Below, piece after piece: positions 8,397-17,929 of a DNA stretch of 36,047 nucleotides. The DNA lies in contig MU158523.1 in assembly GCA_015711855.1 (NCBI GenBank), positions 1 to 36,047 of the forward strand, given 5' to 3'. Source of the stretch: Candidatus Solincola quzhuomuensis. Its GTDB lineage: Bacteria; Actinomycetota; Geothermincolia; Geothermincolales; RBG-13-55-18. The notes below the pieces were generated by a model. It ran no database searches. It was given only the letters and a program-made list of their open reading frames with translations, and was not told where the DNA came from. Each line of letters opens with the position of its first letter. Within the stretch, counting starts at the first letter, position 1. The position numbers and the translations under genes were made by a program.

Positions 8397-9422
8397 ATGG
8401 CGGGTAAGAGGTCGAGAGGGCGTGGGTTAAGGAAAACCGTCCTGCGCGCCGCGGGGGTGTACGCGTTCGCCGAGGCCGTAAGGCGCCTGGACCACCGGAG
8501 GGCGGAGGCGAAGGAGCGCCGGCCGCTCTCCCTACCAGAAGCGGAGGTGAGTGAAGGCATCAGGTCCCTGGATGGGACCCCCATCTACGCCGAATGCCGC
8601 GGCGAGGGAGCCACCGTATTCCTGGTGCACGGTCTGGCGTGCAACAACACCATCTGGCGGTACCAGAAGGCCTACTTGGCCGAGAGGTACAAGGTGGTCA
8701 CTCCGGACCTGCGCGGGCACGGTGGTTCCGGCACTCCCGAGAGCAAGGACCAGAGCACGGAACGTCTGGCCGAGGACCTGGATGCGGTGGTGGAGGCCTT
8801 CGACCCGGAGTCCTTCGTGATCTGTGGGCACAGCATGGGCGGATTCACTACCCTGAAGTGGCACGAGCGCTTCGGCGAGCGATATCGCGGCCGCCTGAGG
8901 GGACTGGTCCTCGTGGACTCCTCCGGACTGGACGTGGTGGAAGGGATAGTCCTGGGTGGACTGGTCAAGCGCTTGTACCCCTTCCCCTTGGGAGCCCTCC
9001 TCGACCTCTCGGCGAGAGAATTCCCACTGGCGGAGAAAGGCTGGAGGGCTTTGGGAAGGTCCGCTCTCGGTTACCTTTTCGCGCGCTACACCTGCTTCGG
9101 GGTGAAGCCGCCGGCGAAGGAGGTCGAGTTCCAGCGAGAACTGATATTCGGCACGCGCCTCCCCAACTTCATCCGGGCCATGAAGGCCTGTCTGGACTAC
9201 CACGTGGAACCGGAGAGCCTGTCCCGGATAGAGGTCCCGACGCTCATCATGGTGGGAAGCGACGACCGGCTCACGGCGCGCAGGTCCAGCGAGCGCACCT
9301 GCATGATGATCCCCAGGGCCAGGCTGAAGGTCTACGAGAGGCGCGGCCACGACACCATGCTGGAGTGTCCGGAGGAGGTCAACCGGGACCTGGAAGCCTT
9401 CCTGAAGGAGTGTCTCGCCTGA
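8397..9422 (+). CDS. Alpha/beta hydrolase
   Basis: VFLVHGLACNNTIWRYQ, nucleophile elbow CGHSMGGF, DxxLTA, terminal GHDTMLECPEEVN. Confidence 0.9.
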   Translation: MAGKRSRGRGLRKTVLRAAGVYAFAEAVRRLDHRRAEAKERRPLSLPEAEVSEGIRSLDGTPIYAECRGEGATVFLVHGLACNNTIWRYQKAYLAERYKVVTPDLRGHGGSGTPESKDQSTERLAEDLDAVVEAFDPESFVICGHSMGGFTTLKWHERFGERYRGRLRGLVLVDSSGLDVVEGIVLGGLVKRLYPFPLGALLDLSAREFPLAEKGWRALGRSALGYLFARYTCFGVKPPAKEVEFQRELIFGTRLPNFIRAMKACLDYHVEPESLSRIEVPTLIMVGSDDRLTARRSSERTCMMIPRARLKVYERRGHDTMLECPEEVNRDLEAFLKECLA

Positions 9423-9588
9423 CCGCGAAAGATCTTGGTGATAAGAGCGGCGCGGGCGAGAACAGCCGCATGGGCGGGAAGCCATGTATCGCTCCGGGAA
9501 AGCTCAAAAGAACCCGGTGAGGGTAACTCTATCCCATGAAAAGAGTCGGTGACGAAATCTTAAACCCAGGGAGGGAAGGGAGGAAGCC

Positions 9589-10251
9589 ATGTATCCGGAA
9601 CTGACCGAGGCCTCGCAGAGGGCCCTGGAGGGGCTACGGGACTTTCACGCCATCAAATGGTACATCGTGCCCTTTCTGGCACTGGTGGCCTACATCTACG
9701 CCCGGGAGATATTGCGCTCGCGGGAAACGGGGAACTGGGACCCCCTCCTGGCCGCGCTGGTAGTTTTCGGATGTGACTTCTTCAACGAGACCTGGAACGG
9801 GTGGGTGTTCCACCTCACCAAGAGATCGGCCGTGTGGACCACGCCCGGGGACACCGCCTTCCGCGTGACCATAGGGTGGAACATCGAGATAATCTTCACC
9901 TTCCTTCTATTGGGCCTGGTCTACTACCATTCGCTGCTCCCGGACAAGGAACGGAAAATTCTGGGAATACCCAACCGATGGTTCCTGGCCGTGTTCTTCG
10001 CCGCCTTCTGCGTTTTCGTGGAGGTGATGCTCAACCTGGCGGATCAGCTGGTCTGGGAGTATGCTTGGTGGAACCGCACCTTCGCCGGCATCTGGCTCAT
10101 CTTCTTCGTGGGGTACCTCTACTGGTTTGCGGCCGTCAACTTCATGCTGAACATGAAGTCCATGAAGGGGAAACTTCTCTTCCTGGGAGGAATATACGCG
10201 GTCCCGGTGGTCATGAACGTCGTCGCCCTGGCCGCCGGTTTCCGCTATTGA
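9589..10251 (+). CDS. Polytopic membrane protein of unknown function
   Basis: About six hydrophobic segments; SD GGGAGGGAAGGGAGG upstream; no family recognised. Confidence 0.7.
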   Translation: MYPELTEASQRALEGLRDFHAIKWYIVPFLALVAYIYAREILRSRETGNWDPLLAALVVFGCDFFNETWNGWVFHLTKRSAVWTTPGDTAFRVTIGWNIEIIFTFLLLGLVYYHSLLPDKERKILGIPNRWFLAVFFAAFCVFVEVMLNLADQLVWEYAWWNRTFAGIWLIFFVGYLYWFAAVNFMLNMKSMKGKLLFLGGIYAVPVVMNVVALAAGFRY

Positions 10252-11333
10252 CGGGACATACGGGAGGAGGCCACCAGGTCCAGGAAAGCCTCCAGGCGGG
10301 TCTCCAGCCCTGCCGCTGAGGTATGTTCGTCGAAGCACAGGTCAAGGTAGGGGAGACGCCCTCCCACGAGGATCCCGGGGATCACCGTCCGACAGATGTT
10401 CTCCGGCATACAGGTAAGGGGAAAGGCGTGTATCACTCCGTGGAATCCGTCCCGGCGAGCGGTCAGAATGCCGCTCAGGGTCATGTGTTCCTCGCCGCCC
10501 AGGACGTAGGGGAGGTAGGGACGTATACGCCGCCGGGCCAAGTAACCGGACAGCTGTATGCGCGGGTCCAGCCACAGGGGCCCCAGAAGCCATCGATACG
10601 TGGAGAGAACGGGGTGCACCTCGACCCGGTAGACGCTACCCAGTTTCCTCACCAGGTCATGGTTGAGCGAGGGCTCCAAAAGTACGTAGAGCTCCCCCAC
10701 CAGCCTGATCCGCAGCGGGTTAGCCTTCCCGTCCAGGGGTAGCCCTCGCGCCTCCTCCCGGAAAAACCGGCGGACCTCACGCACCCGGGCCACGGTGCTC
10801 GCCTCATCCAGCTCTTTTAGGAACCGGGCAGCCAGGGCGTCGGCGCCACCGGCACACTCTTCCCTCGGACGCGCCCAGCGGGTCCACCTCTCCACCTCGT
10901 CCACCGCCGCCGCCTTGGCCCGGAACAAGGCCAGCGCCTTCGGCACCCGCTGGAGAAATCCCGGCCCGAGCAGCCGACGCATGGTCTCCACCACCTCTCC
11001 CGCGTTCTCCCGCCCCACCAGTAGAGAGTGGAACCGGTAACCGAGGTCGCGGAGGATCATGTGTTGGATGAGTCCGTAATTGCCGAACCGGCAGGCCCAC
11101 ATGCCGCAGACCATGGCCAGCACGTCCGCTCCCCGCTCCAGGGCGTCCAGGCAGTCCCCCAGGGTGGCCTTGAAGGGAAGGCAAACGGATTCCGGGGCAT
11201 GGAGGACGCCTCTTTTAAGGGTCTCCACGTTGGGTCTTGCCGGGATAACCGCTTCCGCTCCCAGGGCCTCCACCAGCGCCCGCAGGGGTATGCAGGCGTT
11301 CCCCATGTGGGGAAAGGCCACCTTCACGGTCAT
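10245..11333 (-). CDS. Acyl-CoA dehydratase activase-related protein (DUF2229/HgdB-like)
   Basis: VKVAFPHMGNACIPLRALVEALG, CLPFKATLGDCLDAL, VCGMWACRFGNYG. Start taken at MTVKVAF (11333), giving a 4-bp overlap with the upstream gene. Confidence 0.75.
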   Translation of the reverse strand: MTVKVAFPHMGNACIPLRALVEALGAEAVIPARPNVETLKRGVLHAPESVCLPFKATLGDCLDALERGADVLAMVCGMWACRFGNYGLIQHMILRDLGYRFHSLLVGRENAGEVVETMRRLLGPGFLQRVPKALALFRAKAAAVDEVERWTRWARPREECAGGADALAARFLKELDEASTVARVREVRRFFREEARGLPLDGKANPLRIRLVGELYVLLEPSLNHDLVRKLGSVYRVEVHPVLSTYRWLLGPLWLDPRIQLSGYLARRRIRPYLPYVLGGEEHMTLSGILTARRDGFHGVIHAFPLTCMPENICRTVIPGILVGGRLPYLDLCFDEHTSAAGLETRLEAFLDLVASSRMSRQ

Positions 11334-12514
11334 CTTGCCGCTCCTCCGGAAACACACGACTCCTCTTCTCCGCCGTCGTCGAGTGCATAACTCCCGGGCA
11401 AAGACTTCTTCCTTTCTCTTCCATCACCCATACGGCGGCATATAGGGGGACCGATCGAATCCCTTTCGGGCAAGGGCGTTCTCCCGGTATTTTCCCGCCT
11501 TCGGGCCTTGCGCCAGCGCAGAAGGTCGACGAAAGCCTCGGCCCGCGTCCTCACCCCGGACTCCGCGCTGTGCTCGTCCAGAACCACCTCCAGGAACGCT
11601 TTGCCGCCAGCGGAGACCACCTCCCTCCTCACCATCTCCACGACCATGGAATCGGGACCGCAGCCGAAGCTGGTGAGGTAAAGCAGCCCGTCCACATTTG
11701 GGAGCCGGGAGAAGAAGGAGGATGCCGCCAGGAGCTCCCTCTCGTAGCTCCAGGAAAGGTCCGGAAGGCGTCTCATCTCCGCCTCCAAGTCTTTTGCCTT
11801 GAGCATGCTGCAGGGGAGGATGGAAGCCCCCGCCTCCCGCAGCCACCGGAAGAGATTCTTGTTCACCAACGAGTCGGAGAGGAGATAGGGGTGCCCGATC
11901 ACAGCCACGGTCACAACATCCTTTCCGGCCCCACCGTTCCCGGGGCCAGGAAGCACGTCGGACCGCACGAGCTCGGGGGCGACGCCTCTTTCCTTCCTCT
12001 CCGACATCCGCAGGGCGTCCTGGGGGAGGTACCCTCGACCCAGAAGGCTCTCATAGAAAGCCTGTTCCCTGCGCGCAGCGAGATAGGCGACCCGGGCGCG
12101 GGTGGGAGGCACGCGGAGGCGCGCGGCCAGCCGGAGACATCCCCACCACCAGGGAGCTCTTTTTAAGTCCAGTACCCATTCGAGCAGCAGCGGAGGGCGG
12201 TGGGGAAAGAAGCGTATCATATCCGGGGCGGCGATGAGCTTGGGACAAGTGAAAGTGTCGTAGCCGCGCCGTTCCACAGTCACCGGACGGGGTATCAGCA
12301 GGGCGTCCACGCGACCTTCCAGAAAACGCACGTGGCCCAAGAAGACCTTCACCGCCACGCACACGTCGTCCACGCAGCATCCGGTGCCGTATTCCAGTAT
12401 CTGTAAATCGGTGGGCGGCGAGGACTCCACCACGTGCCCGCAACCCTCCAGGAAAGTACGGAGGAAGGGATAGTATCGGTAGAACATGAGGGCCCTCGGA
12501 ATACCTATCCTCAC
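11330..12514 (-). CDS. Acyl-CoA dehydratase activase-related protein (DUF2229)
   Basis: MRIGIPRALMFYRYYPFLRTFLEGCGHVVESSPPT...GTGCCVDDVCVAVKVFLGHV, YDTFTCPKLIAAPDMI. Confidence 0.78.
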   Translation of the reverse strand: MRIGIPRALMFYRYYPFLRTFLEGCGHVVESSPPTDLQILEYGTGCCVDDVCVAVKVFLGHVRFLEGRVDALLIPRPVTVERRGYDTFTCPKLIAAPDMIRFFPHRPPLLLEWVLDLKRAPWWWGCLRLAARLRVPPTRARVAYLAARREQAFYESLLGRGYLPQDALRMSERKERGVAPELVRSDVLPGPGNGGAGKDVVTVAVIGHPYLLSDSLVNKNLFRWLREAGASILPCSMLKAKDLEAEMRRLPDLSWSYERELLAASSFFSRLPNVDGLLYLTSFGCGPDSMVVEMVRREVVSAGGKAFLEVVLDEHSAESGVRTRAEAFVDLLRWRKARRRENTGRTPLPERDSIGPPICRRMGDGRERKKSLPGSYALDDGGEEESCVSGGAAR

Positions 12515-12717
12515 CTCTCAGCACCTCCCGGACCCCAAGCTCTCCCCTCTCCACCCGAGGCCGGCGGGAAGAGGAAAAAGCGTACGCCGCACGAACATCG
12601 CCTTACGTTGACGCCGGACCTCCCCGGCCTACCTATCTCCTCAACCCATCTTAAGGCCGCCCGACCCATGCCGAGCAACGCCTTTTCATTCTATCCTCTT
12701 ATCCTCGAGAATATTCC

Positions 12718-12747
12718 TTGCCCACCCTTACCGGCTGAAAATACAAT
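12718..12747 (+). promoter_or_regulatory. Candidate sigma70-type promoter upstream of the GerMN gene
   Basis: TTGCCC, 18-nt spacer, TACAAT, about 40 bp upstream of the ATG at 12789. Confidence 0.45.
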
Positions 12748-12788
12748 TTAATGGCCATGCGGAGAAGGGTCTCGAAACGGAGGTGACC

Positions 12789-13652
12789 ATGGGAGGAGAA
12801 AAGAACCGGCGGCCGAGGATCACGGTTTTGAAGGCGCTGGTCCTGTTCTCCGTCTTAACCTGCGCCTTCCTCGGCACCGAACTGCCGCCGCGAACGAGGC
12901 TCGCCCTCGCCCAGGAGGAGACCGTACCGGAAGGAGAAGCCCCGAGCGAGGGCGTTTCCCCGTCCGGTCAGGTCTATTTCTATCTGGACGGCAAACTGGC
13001 CCCCGTGGCCAGGGAGATCGCCGCCGGCGGGCAGATGACGGAGTTCGCCATAATGGAACTGCTCAACGGTCCCAACGAGGAGGAGAGGGCGGCGGGCTAC
13101 GTGACCTACATCCCGGAGGGAGTAAAGCTGCAGTACACCAACGTCAAGAACGACCGCACGGAATTCACGGTTAACCTCTCCCGCGAGCTGCTCTCCCTGT
13201 CCAACAGCCGTACGGAGGCCGTCAGGGCCCTGGCCCAATTGGTGAAGACCATAAGGGAGATGACCCAGATAGAGAACGTGTTGGTCACGGTGGCCTCCCA
13301 AGAAGAAGGGGCCAAGTACGAGGACGCCTTCTCGGCCCTCGGCGTGTCCCGCGACGACGTGGAAGCGGAGATAGGGGGGAAAAGACGGTCGAGGGTTCGC
13401 CTATGGCTCGTATTGCTTCTGGCCGTGGGCATCCCGGTCCTGGCCGTGGCGGTCCTCCTCGCCGTCCTGGTGACCATATCGAGGAAGAGAAGGGCTCCCG
13501 AGAGGCCAGTGGTGGGCACAGCGTCCCGCCCCACCCTCCGGGTGAAAAGGAGGGAGGGCTCTTCCCCGCCCACGCCGGCACCCTGGAAGGAACCGCGCCG
13601 TAAGAGAGGGAGGAGAAAAACGGGAAAACACGGGAGGCGACACTCAACATGA
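12789..13652 (+). CDS. GerMN-domain membrane protein
   Basis: VYFYLDGKLAPVAREI...IMELLNGPNEEERAAGYVTYIPEGVKLQYTNVKNDRTEFTVNLSRELL; C-terminal TM helix. ATG 12789 has SD GGAGGTG. Confidence 0.8.
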   Translation: MGGEKNRRPRITVLKALVLFSVLTCAFLGTELPPRTRLALAQEETVPEGEAPSEGVSPSGQVYFYLDGKLAPVAREIAAGGQMTEFAIMELLNGPNEEERAAGYVTYIPEGVKLQYTNVKNDRTEFTVNLSRELLSLSNSRTEAVRALAQLVKTIREMTQIENVLVTVASQEEGAKYEDAFSALGVSRDDVEAEIGGKRRSRVRLWLVLLLAVGIPVLAVAVLLAVLVTISRKRRAPERPVVGTASRPTLRVKRREGSSPPTPAPWKEPRRKRGRRKTGKHGRRHST

Positions 13653-14722
13653 AGGGCGATCCGGCGGAGAGAGACCCGCGAGCGACCGCAGGAGGCGGCC
13701 GCCAGCCGCTGGCGGGCTTTAAGGCCGGTGTGGTGTTTCTCCTTCTCCTGGCCCTTCCGACACTTCTTGGCGGATGCGGCTCCACCTCCGAGGTTCCAGG
13801 GCCTTCCGTCTTGCCGGAGGACCGACCGATCCTCTCCTCCATCGCCGAATCGGTGGACGTCTCTCGCATGATGGCCACCGTGGAGCGCCTGGCCAGCGAG
13901 GATTTCGGGGGCCGGGCTACGGGCACGCCGGAAGGCGTCGCGGTGCGGGATTACCTGGTCGCCCGCTTTCAGGAACTGGGGTTGAGCCCCGCGGAACCCC
14001 TCGGCCTCTCCGACTACCTCCAGGTCTTCCAGGTACCCGCCGACCGGTGTTACCTGAACCGCGAGCCCCAGCCCGACGAGCTGGTGGAGGCGGCCAACGT
14101 GGTGGGCATGATCCCCGGGGAGTCCGAGGAAATGGTGATCCTCACCGCCAACTATGACGGCATGGGGAGGGATCCGCAGAGCGGGGCTTTCTTTCCGGGT
14201 GCGGATTACAACGCCTCCGGGGTGAGTGCGGTGCTGGAGATGGCCCGGGTCTTTTCCTCCTCGGGCCGAAAACCGGCGCGCTTACTGGTCTTCGCCCTCC
14301 TCGACGGCGAGGAATGCGGCGGTTACGGCTCGTCCGCCCTGGCCGAGGCGGTGGAGGCCAGGGGGCTAAGGGAGAGCGTGCGGGTGATCAACCTGGAGGG
14401 GCTGGGCGCCGGCGGGGAGGACTACATGGACGTGTGGGACCTGAATTACCGGCGTAACCGGGAGACGGTAAGGGCCCTCGAGGAAGCGGCGGACCTGCTC
14501 GGCGTCACCCTGGAGCTCGGAGGGCAGGACCCGGGATCCTCTGCGGGCATATTCTTCCTCTACCACATCCCGGCCGTCAACTGCGACTGGTCCTGGTTCA
14601 ACCGCGACGAGCATCCCGACTTCCGCCAGGTCACCGACACCCCGGACCGGTTGAACAGGGACGGGCTCCTCAAGGCCACCCGGGTGGTCGCCGCAGCCGT
14701 CTGGGTCCTGGTCGGCGGTTGA
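13649..14722 (+). CDS. M28-family metallopeptidase, predicted lipoprotein
   Basis: Lipobox LLGGC; ILTANYDGMGRD, GADYNASGVSAVLEMARVF, FALLDGEECGGYGSSALAE, HPDFRQVTDTPDRLN. Confidence 0.85.
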   Translation: MKGDPAERDPRATAGGGRQPLAGFKAGVVFLLLLALPTLLGGCGSTSEVPGPSVLPEDRPILSSIAESVDVSRMMATVERLASEDFGGRATGTPEGVAVRDYLVARFQELGLSPAEPLGLSDYLQVFQVPADRCYLNREPQPDELVEAANVVGMIPGESEEMVILTANYDGMGRDPQSGAFFPGADYNASGVSAVLEMARVFSSSGRKPARLLVFALLDGEECGGYGSSALAEAVEARGLRESVRVINLEGLGAGGEDYMDVWDLNYRRNRETVRALEEAADLLGVTLELGGQDPGSSAGIFFLYHIPAVNCDWSWFNRDEHPDFRQVTDTPDRLNRDGLLKATRVVAAAVWVLVGG

Positions 14723-14775
14723 GGTCGGCCCCGCATCGACCAGAAGTCCGGATCCGACTTCCGGCCTACACGAGC

Positions 14776-16002
14776 CTATATCCGGTAGAAGACCACCCTC
14801 TTCCCCTCGCTCTCCTCCATGCGCTCTATCCACAGGAAGGCGTGCCGGATCTCCTCGGCGGTGGGAAGGTTCTCCTCCCTCTTCCAGGCCAGGTTGAGGA
14901 AGTCCAAGCCTTTCTTCTCCGCCACCTCGCGGCAGAAGAGTTCCCCCACTTGGTACTGTTGCAACTTGAGATCGAAGCCCAACATCCTCTCTACGAACTT
15001 TTCCGCGCCGGACTTGGAATCGCGGCGGTGGCGGAAAGCCAAGCTCATCTGCTTGAAGGTGGGGATCATATCCCGGCCCACCATGTCCATTATCAGATTG
15101 CTGTAACCCTCCACCAGGGACATGAAGGCCTGAATGCGGGAGAGTATCTCCCTTTGCTCTGGAGTGTGCACGATGGAGAGTAGCCCTCCCTGGTTGATGA
15201 TCTCGTTGAGCCGCCGGGCGTCGCGGAGCTCCTCGGGCCGCAGGCGCAGGCCCATCTCCTCCAAGCGCAAGGAAACGCTGCGGAAGTAGTTCTCCATGAG
15301 GGACCGGAGATAACCGCGTAGCCAAGGGTGAGCCGCGAACTCGAAACCGTGGGTCACCTCGTGCAGGGTTATCCACAGGCGGAAATCCCCCGGTTCCAGG
15401 CGCATCTTGTTCTCCGCCTTGAGCAGGTTGGGATATACGATGTACAGCTTCCCGCTATCCTCCAGCCGGGGTAGCCCCAGATCGAACTGGCCCAAGACGC
15501 TGCGGGCCAGATAACCCATGACCATTCCCAGCTGGGCGGTGAGGAGCCCCCTGGTGAACTTGCGGCCTAGATTCATCGGCCGGTTCCTCTGCTCCTCCAG
15601 GCCCTGCAGGGTGCGGTTGTAGGCTTCGCCCAAGGGCTCGAAGATGAGCTTGAAGCTGGAAAGGTTGGCCTCGATCCACTGGGGTCGGTCGAAGACGAAA
15701 AGGGGACCCACTTCCTCGCGAGGCTGCAGTCGGGTATAGCTCCTCACCAGTCCCTCGCTCCGCTCCCGCATCTCCTCGAACTGTCGCCGTACTGCGGGAT
15801 CCGGAGGGGGAGCGACATCCTCCGACTGGGCGACCGTGACCGCTATTTCCCGGGCTTGTTCCCAATCGATGAAACCGTCACCGCTCCTCTGGAAAGCCTC
15901 GCGTATGGAGCGCAGCAGCGGGATCTTCCCCGCCACGGCCTCGATGAACTCGCTAACCTCGCGAAGGCTGCGGTCCCAGGGGTTTTCCCTCTCCTCGTAC
16001 AA
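14776..16002 (-). CDS. Zinc-dependent metalloprotease of the F420-biosynthesis-associated/DUF2342 type
   Basis: LWITLHEVTHGFEFAAHPWLRGYLRSLMENYF (HEVTH) and YSNLIMDMVGRDMIPTFKQM. Confidence 0.8.
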   Translation of the reverse strand: MYEERENPWDRSLREVSEFIEAVAGKIPLLRSIREAFQRSGDGFIDWEQAREIAVTVAQSEDVAPPPDPAVRRQFEEMRERSEGLVRSYTRLQPREEVGPLFVFDRPQWIEANLSSFKLIFEPLGEAYNRTLQGLEEQRNRPMNLGRKFTRGLLTAQLGMVMGYLARSVLGQFDLGLPRLEDSGKLYIVYPNLLKAENKMRLEPGDFRLWITLHEVTHGFEFAAHPWLRGYLRSLMENYFRSVSLRLEEMGLRLRPEELRDARRLNEIINQGGLLSIVHTPEQREILSRIQAFMSLVEGYSNLIMDMVGRDMIPTFKQMSLAFRHRRDSKSGAEKFVERMLGFDLKLQQYQVGELFCREVAEKKGLDFLNLAWKREENLPTAEEIRHAFLWIERMEESEGKRVVFYRI

Positions 16003-16135
16003 TCCTCTTCACCTCGTTTCTCTCCCCGTTTCGACGGGGAAATCGGAGCCGGTCCGTCTCCGAAAATGCCGCCTCGGCCGTACCCGAACCCGCCTCCACA
16101 TTTACATGGTATCAAACCCCGATCCGCCGCATCTC

Positions 16136-16159
16136 AAACTAATACTACAGTATTAGTTT
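16136..16159. repeat. AT-rich perfect inverted repeat
   Basis: AAACTAATAC-TACA-GTATTAGTTT, 10-bp arms, inside otherwise GC-rich DNA. Confidence 0.85.
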
Positions 16160-16577
16160 TTCGAAATTTAAATTACTACCTCCGTGGAATGGCATCACCG
16201 GCCCCATTGTTCTATGTTGTTATCGAAATCAGGTCCTTGAAAAAGGCCCCAAGCGGACACCGGGGGATATAGTGCCAAGGTAAGAGCAATGACGTCGTGG
16301 GCGAGCCGGTATCAATAAAAGTCGCAGCCCCCTTAAGTAGACGCAGCAGCATTCCCCTAGCACCATCCGAAGCCGACTAGCCGAGACAGCCATCTACCCC
16401 ATAATTCGAATGCAGCCCAGACGGACTACGTGGAAACCCTCGCCCATGACGCGTAAGTTTGGCAAACATCGCAGCCAATTCACAGCAACGCTCGCAGCAA
16501 CGGACGCAGCACGAACGCAGCTCAGCCGATCATCCCTGAGGTATCCCCTGAATCCCCAATGGAGTCCGCATTTGCGG

Positions 16578-16606
16578 AAGGCCCCGTTCCCCCTGCGGGG
16601 CCTTTT
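16578..16606 (+). terminator. Intrinsic terminator with no evident upstream + strand CDS
   Basis: AAGGCCCCG-TTCCCCCTG-CGGGGCCTT followed by TT; preceded by a second hairpin TCCGCA-TT-TGCGGA (16565-16578). Confidence 0.6.
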
Positions 16607-16714
16607 CCGTTTTCGGGATCCTTCTCGAGCGTACAGGGGACCTCGCCGGGAGCCGCCTCCGAACGGTTGCACTGTCTTCTGCGCTCCATTAACCTTGGGT
16701 GAAGGAGGTGGACG

Positions 16715-17854
16715 ATGCCCGGTTCCGATACTTGTCCCCTTTGCGGACTCCCTGAAGAGCTTAGGCGCAAGCTGGTCTGGACAACGGACGGAGGCATATA
16801 TTTTCCGGTCAAGCGCTCCGAAAGACTGGTCTTTCTCGACCTGGAGGAGGTTGCCATACTCCTGGAAGAGGCGGTGCGGATGCGGGGAACGGAAATCCTG
16901 GACACCCTCCGCGAACGCCGCCGCGCGTTTGCCCGGGAAGAGACGGCCCTTCAGATAAGCGGTATAAGGCGAGCATGGTTACGGCGAAAGCCGGCGGCCA
17001 GAAGGGCCATCCTTACCGCCTTCCGGGAAGCCGCGTTCTTCGGATGCGGGAATATCTCCGTAAATAAACTGAAGAGCGGCAAGGAAATGATGGTCAGGGC
17101 GCGCAGCCCTTATCATCCCCACCTGCTCGCCGGGGACATATGGGGATTCTGGGAAGGCTTCTACGGCGTGGACGCTCTGGTCTCCATGCAAAAGCTGACA
17201 GAAACGGAGTTCGAGATAACCGTACGCACCATCTCCCGGAACCGGAATATCCAACCAGCCCAGAAACCCCCTCGTCGTCCCCAGCGAGACTACGATCTGG
17301 AGGTCTGCGAGAAGTGCCGGCTGCCCTCTTTTCCCTACCCCATCCGCTGGGACCCGGAACTAGGCACCATATACCAGCCCGGGACGCGCCGACATCTGCT
17401 GGTCACCTCCCTGCGAGGCTGGCGCCTAATCCTGGAGGAGATAAACGGGTCCCGCGGGGAGGAGCTTTCGCCATCCATGGGTGAGCTCATCTCCGATCGC
17501 GTCGCCGGGGACTACTCCGATCCCCCCGGAGGAAACCTCAAGACCGCCTACCGCCACTTCTTCATGGGCCTACCTTTCCTCGGCTGGGGAAAGCCGAAAA
17601 GGGTGACCCGTCGGCCCTTCCTCATGGAGGCGGAGATAGAAGGAGTCCCCTTCCCCCAGCTCCTCTCCTGGAAGATAGGCGGGGTCTTCCGCGCTTTGGA
17701 AGGAGAGCCGGCGGAGGTCACTTACAAGAGGGCGGGGGAAAATACCTGGTCGTATTCCATTGGTCCCCGCCTGGAGGGAAAATTCCTACCCGTAGGAAGG
17801 TTGGCGGCCTCGGTAAGCCCATCCCCGCACCCGGAGGTAGTGCTTCCCTTTTGA
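16715..17854 (+). CDS. Unknown protein with two CxxC zinc-knuckle repeat units (paralog of the CDS at 22061..23128)
   Basis: CPLCGLPEELRRKLVWTTDGGIYFP...ERLVFLDLEEVAILLEEAV and second unit CEKCRLPSFPYPIRWDPELGTIYQP...RRHLLVTSLRGWRLILEEI; SD AAGGAGGTG. Confidence 0.8.
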   Translation: MPGSDTCPLCGLPEELRRKLVWTTDGGIYFPVKRSERLVFLDLEEVAILLEEAVRMRGTEILDTLRERRRAFAREETALQISGIRRAWLRRKPAARRAILTAFREAAFFGCGNISVNKLKSGKEMMVRARSPYHPHLLAGDIWGFWEGFYGVDALVSMQKLTETEFEITVRTISRNRNIQPAQKPPRRPQRDYDLEVCEKCRLPSFPYPIRWDPELGTIYQPGTRRHLLVTSLRGWRLILEEINGSRGEELSPSMGELISDRVAGDYSDPPGGNLKTAYRHFFMGLPFLGWGKPKRVTRRPFLMEAEIEGVPFPQLLSWKIGGVFRALEGEPAEVTYKRAGENTWSYSIGPRLEGKFLPVGRLAASVSPSPHPEVVLPF

Positions 17855-17929
17855 CCCATACTCGATACTCCGCTTAAAGCCGCCGTGGTGAACTCGAGTT
17901 CCTTATCCCCGGGGAATCTACGGCCGTAA

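Noticed and set aside
16260-16610. Considered tmRNA, RNase P RNA or a degenerate tRNA in the gene-free interval
   Set aside because: No GGTTCGANTCC T-arm, no acceptor pairing, no RNase P conserved boxes; kept only as an unclassified ncRNA candidate.
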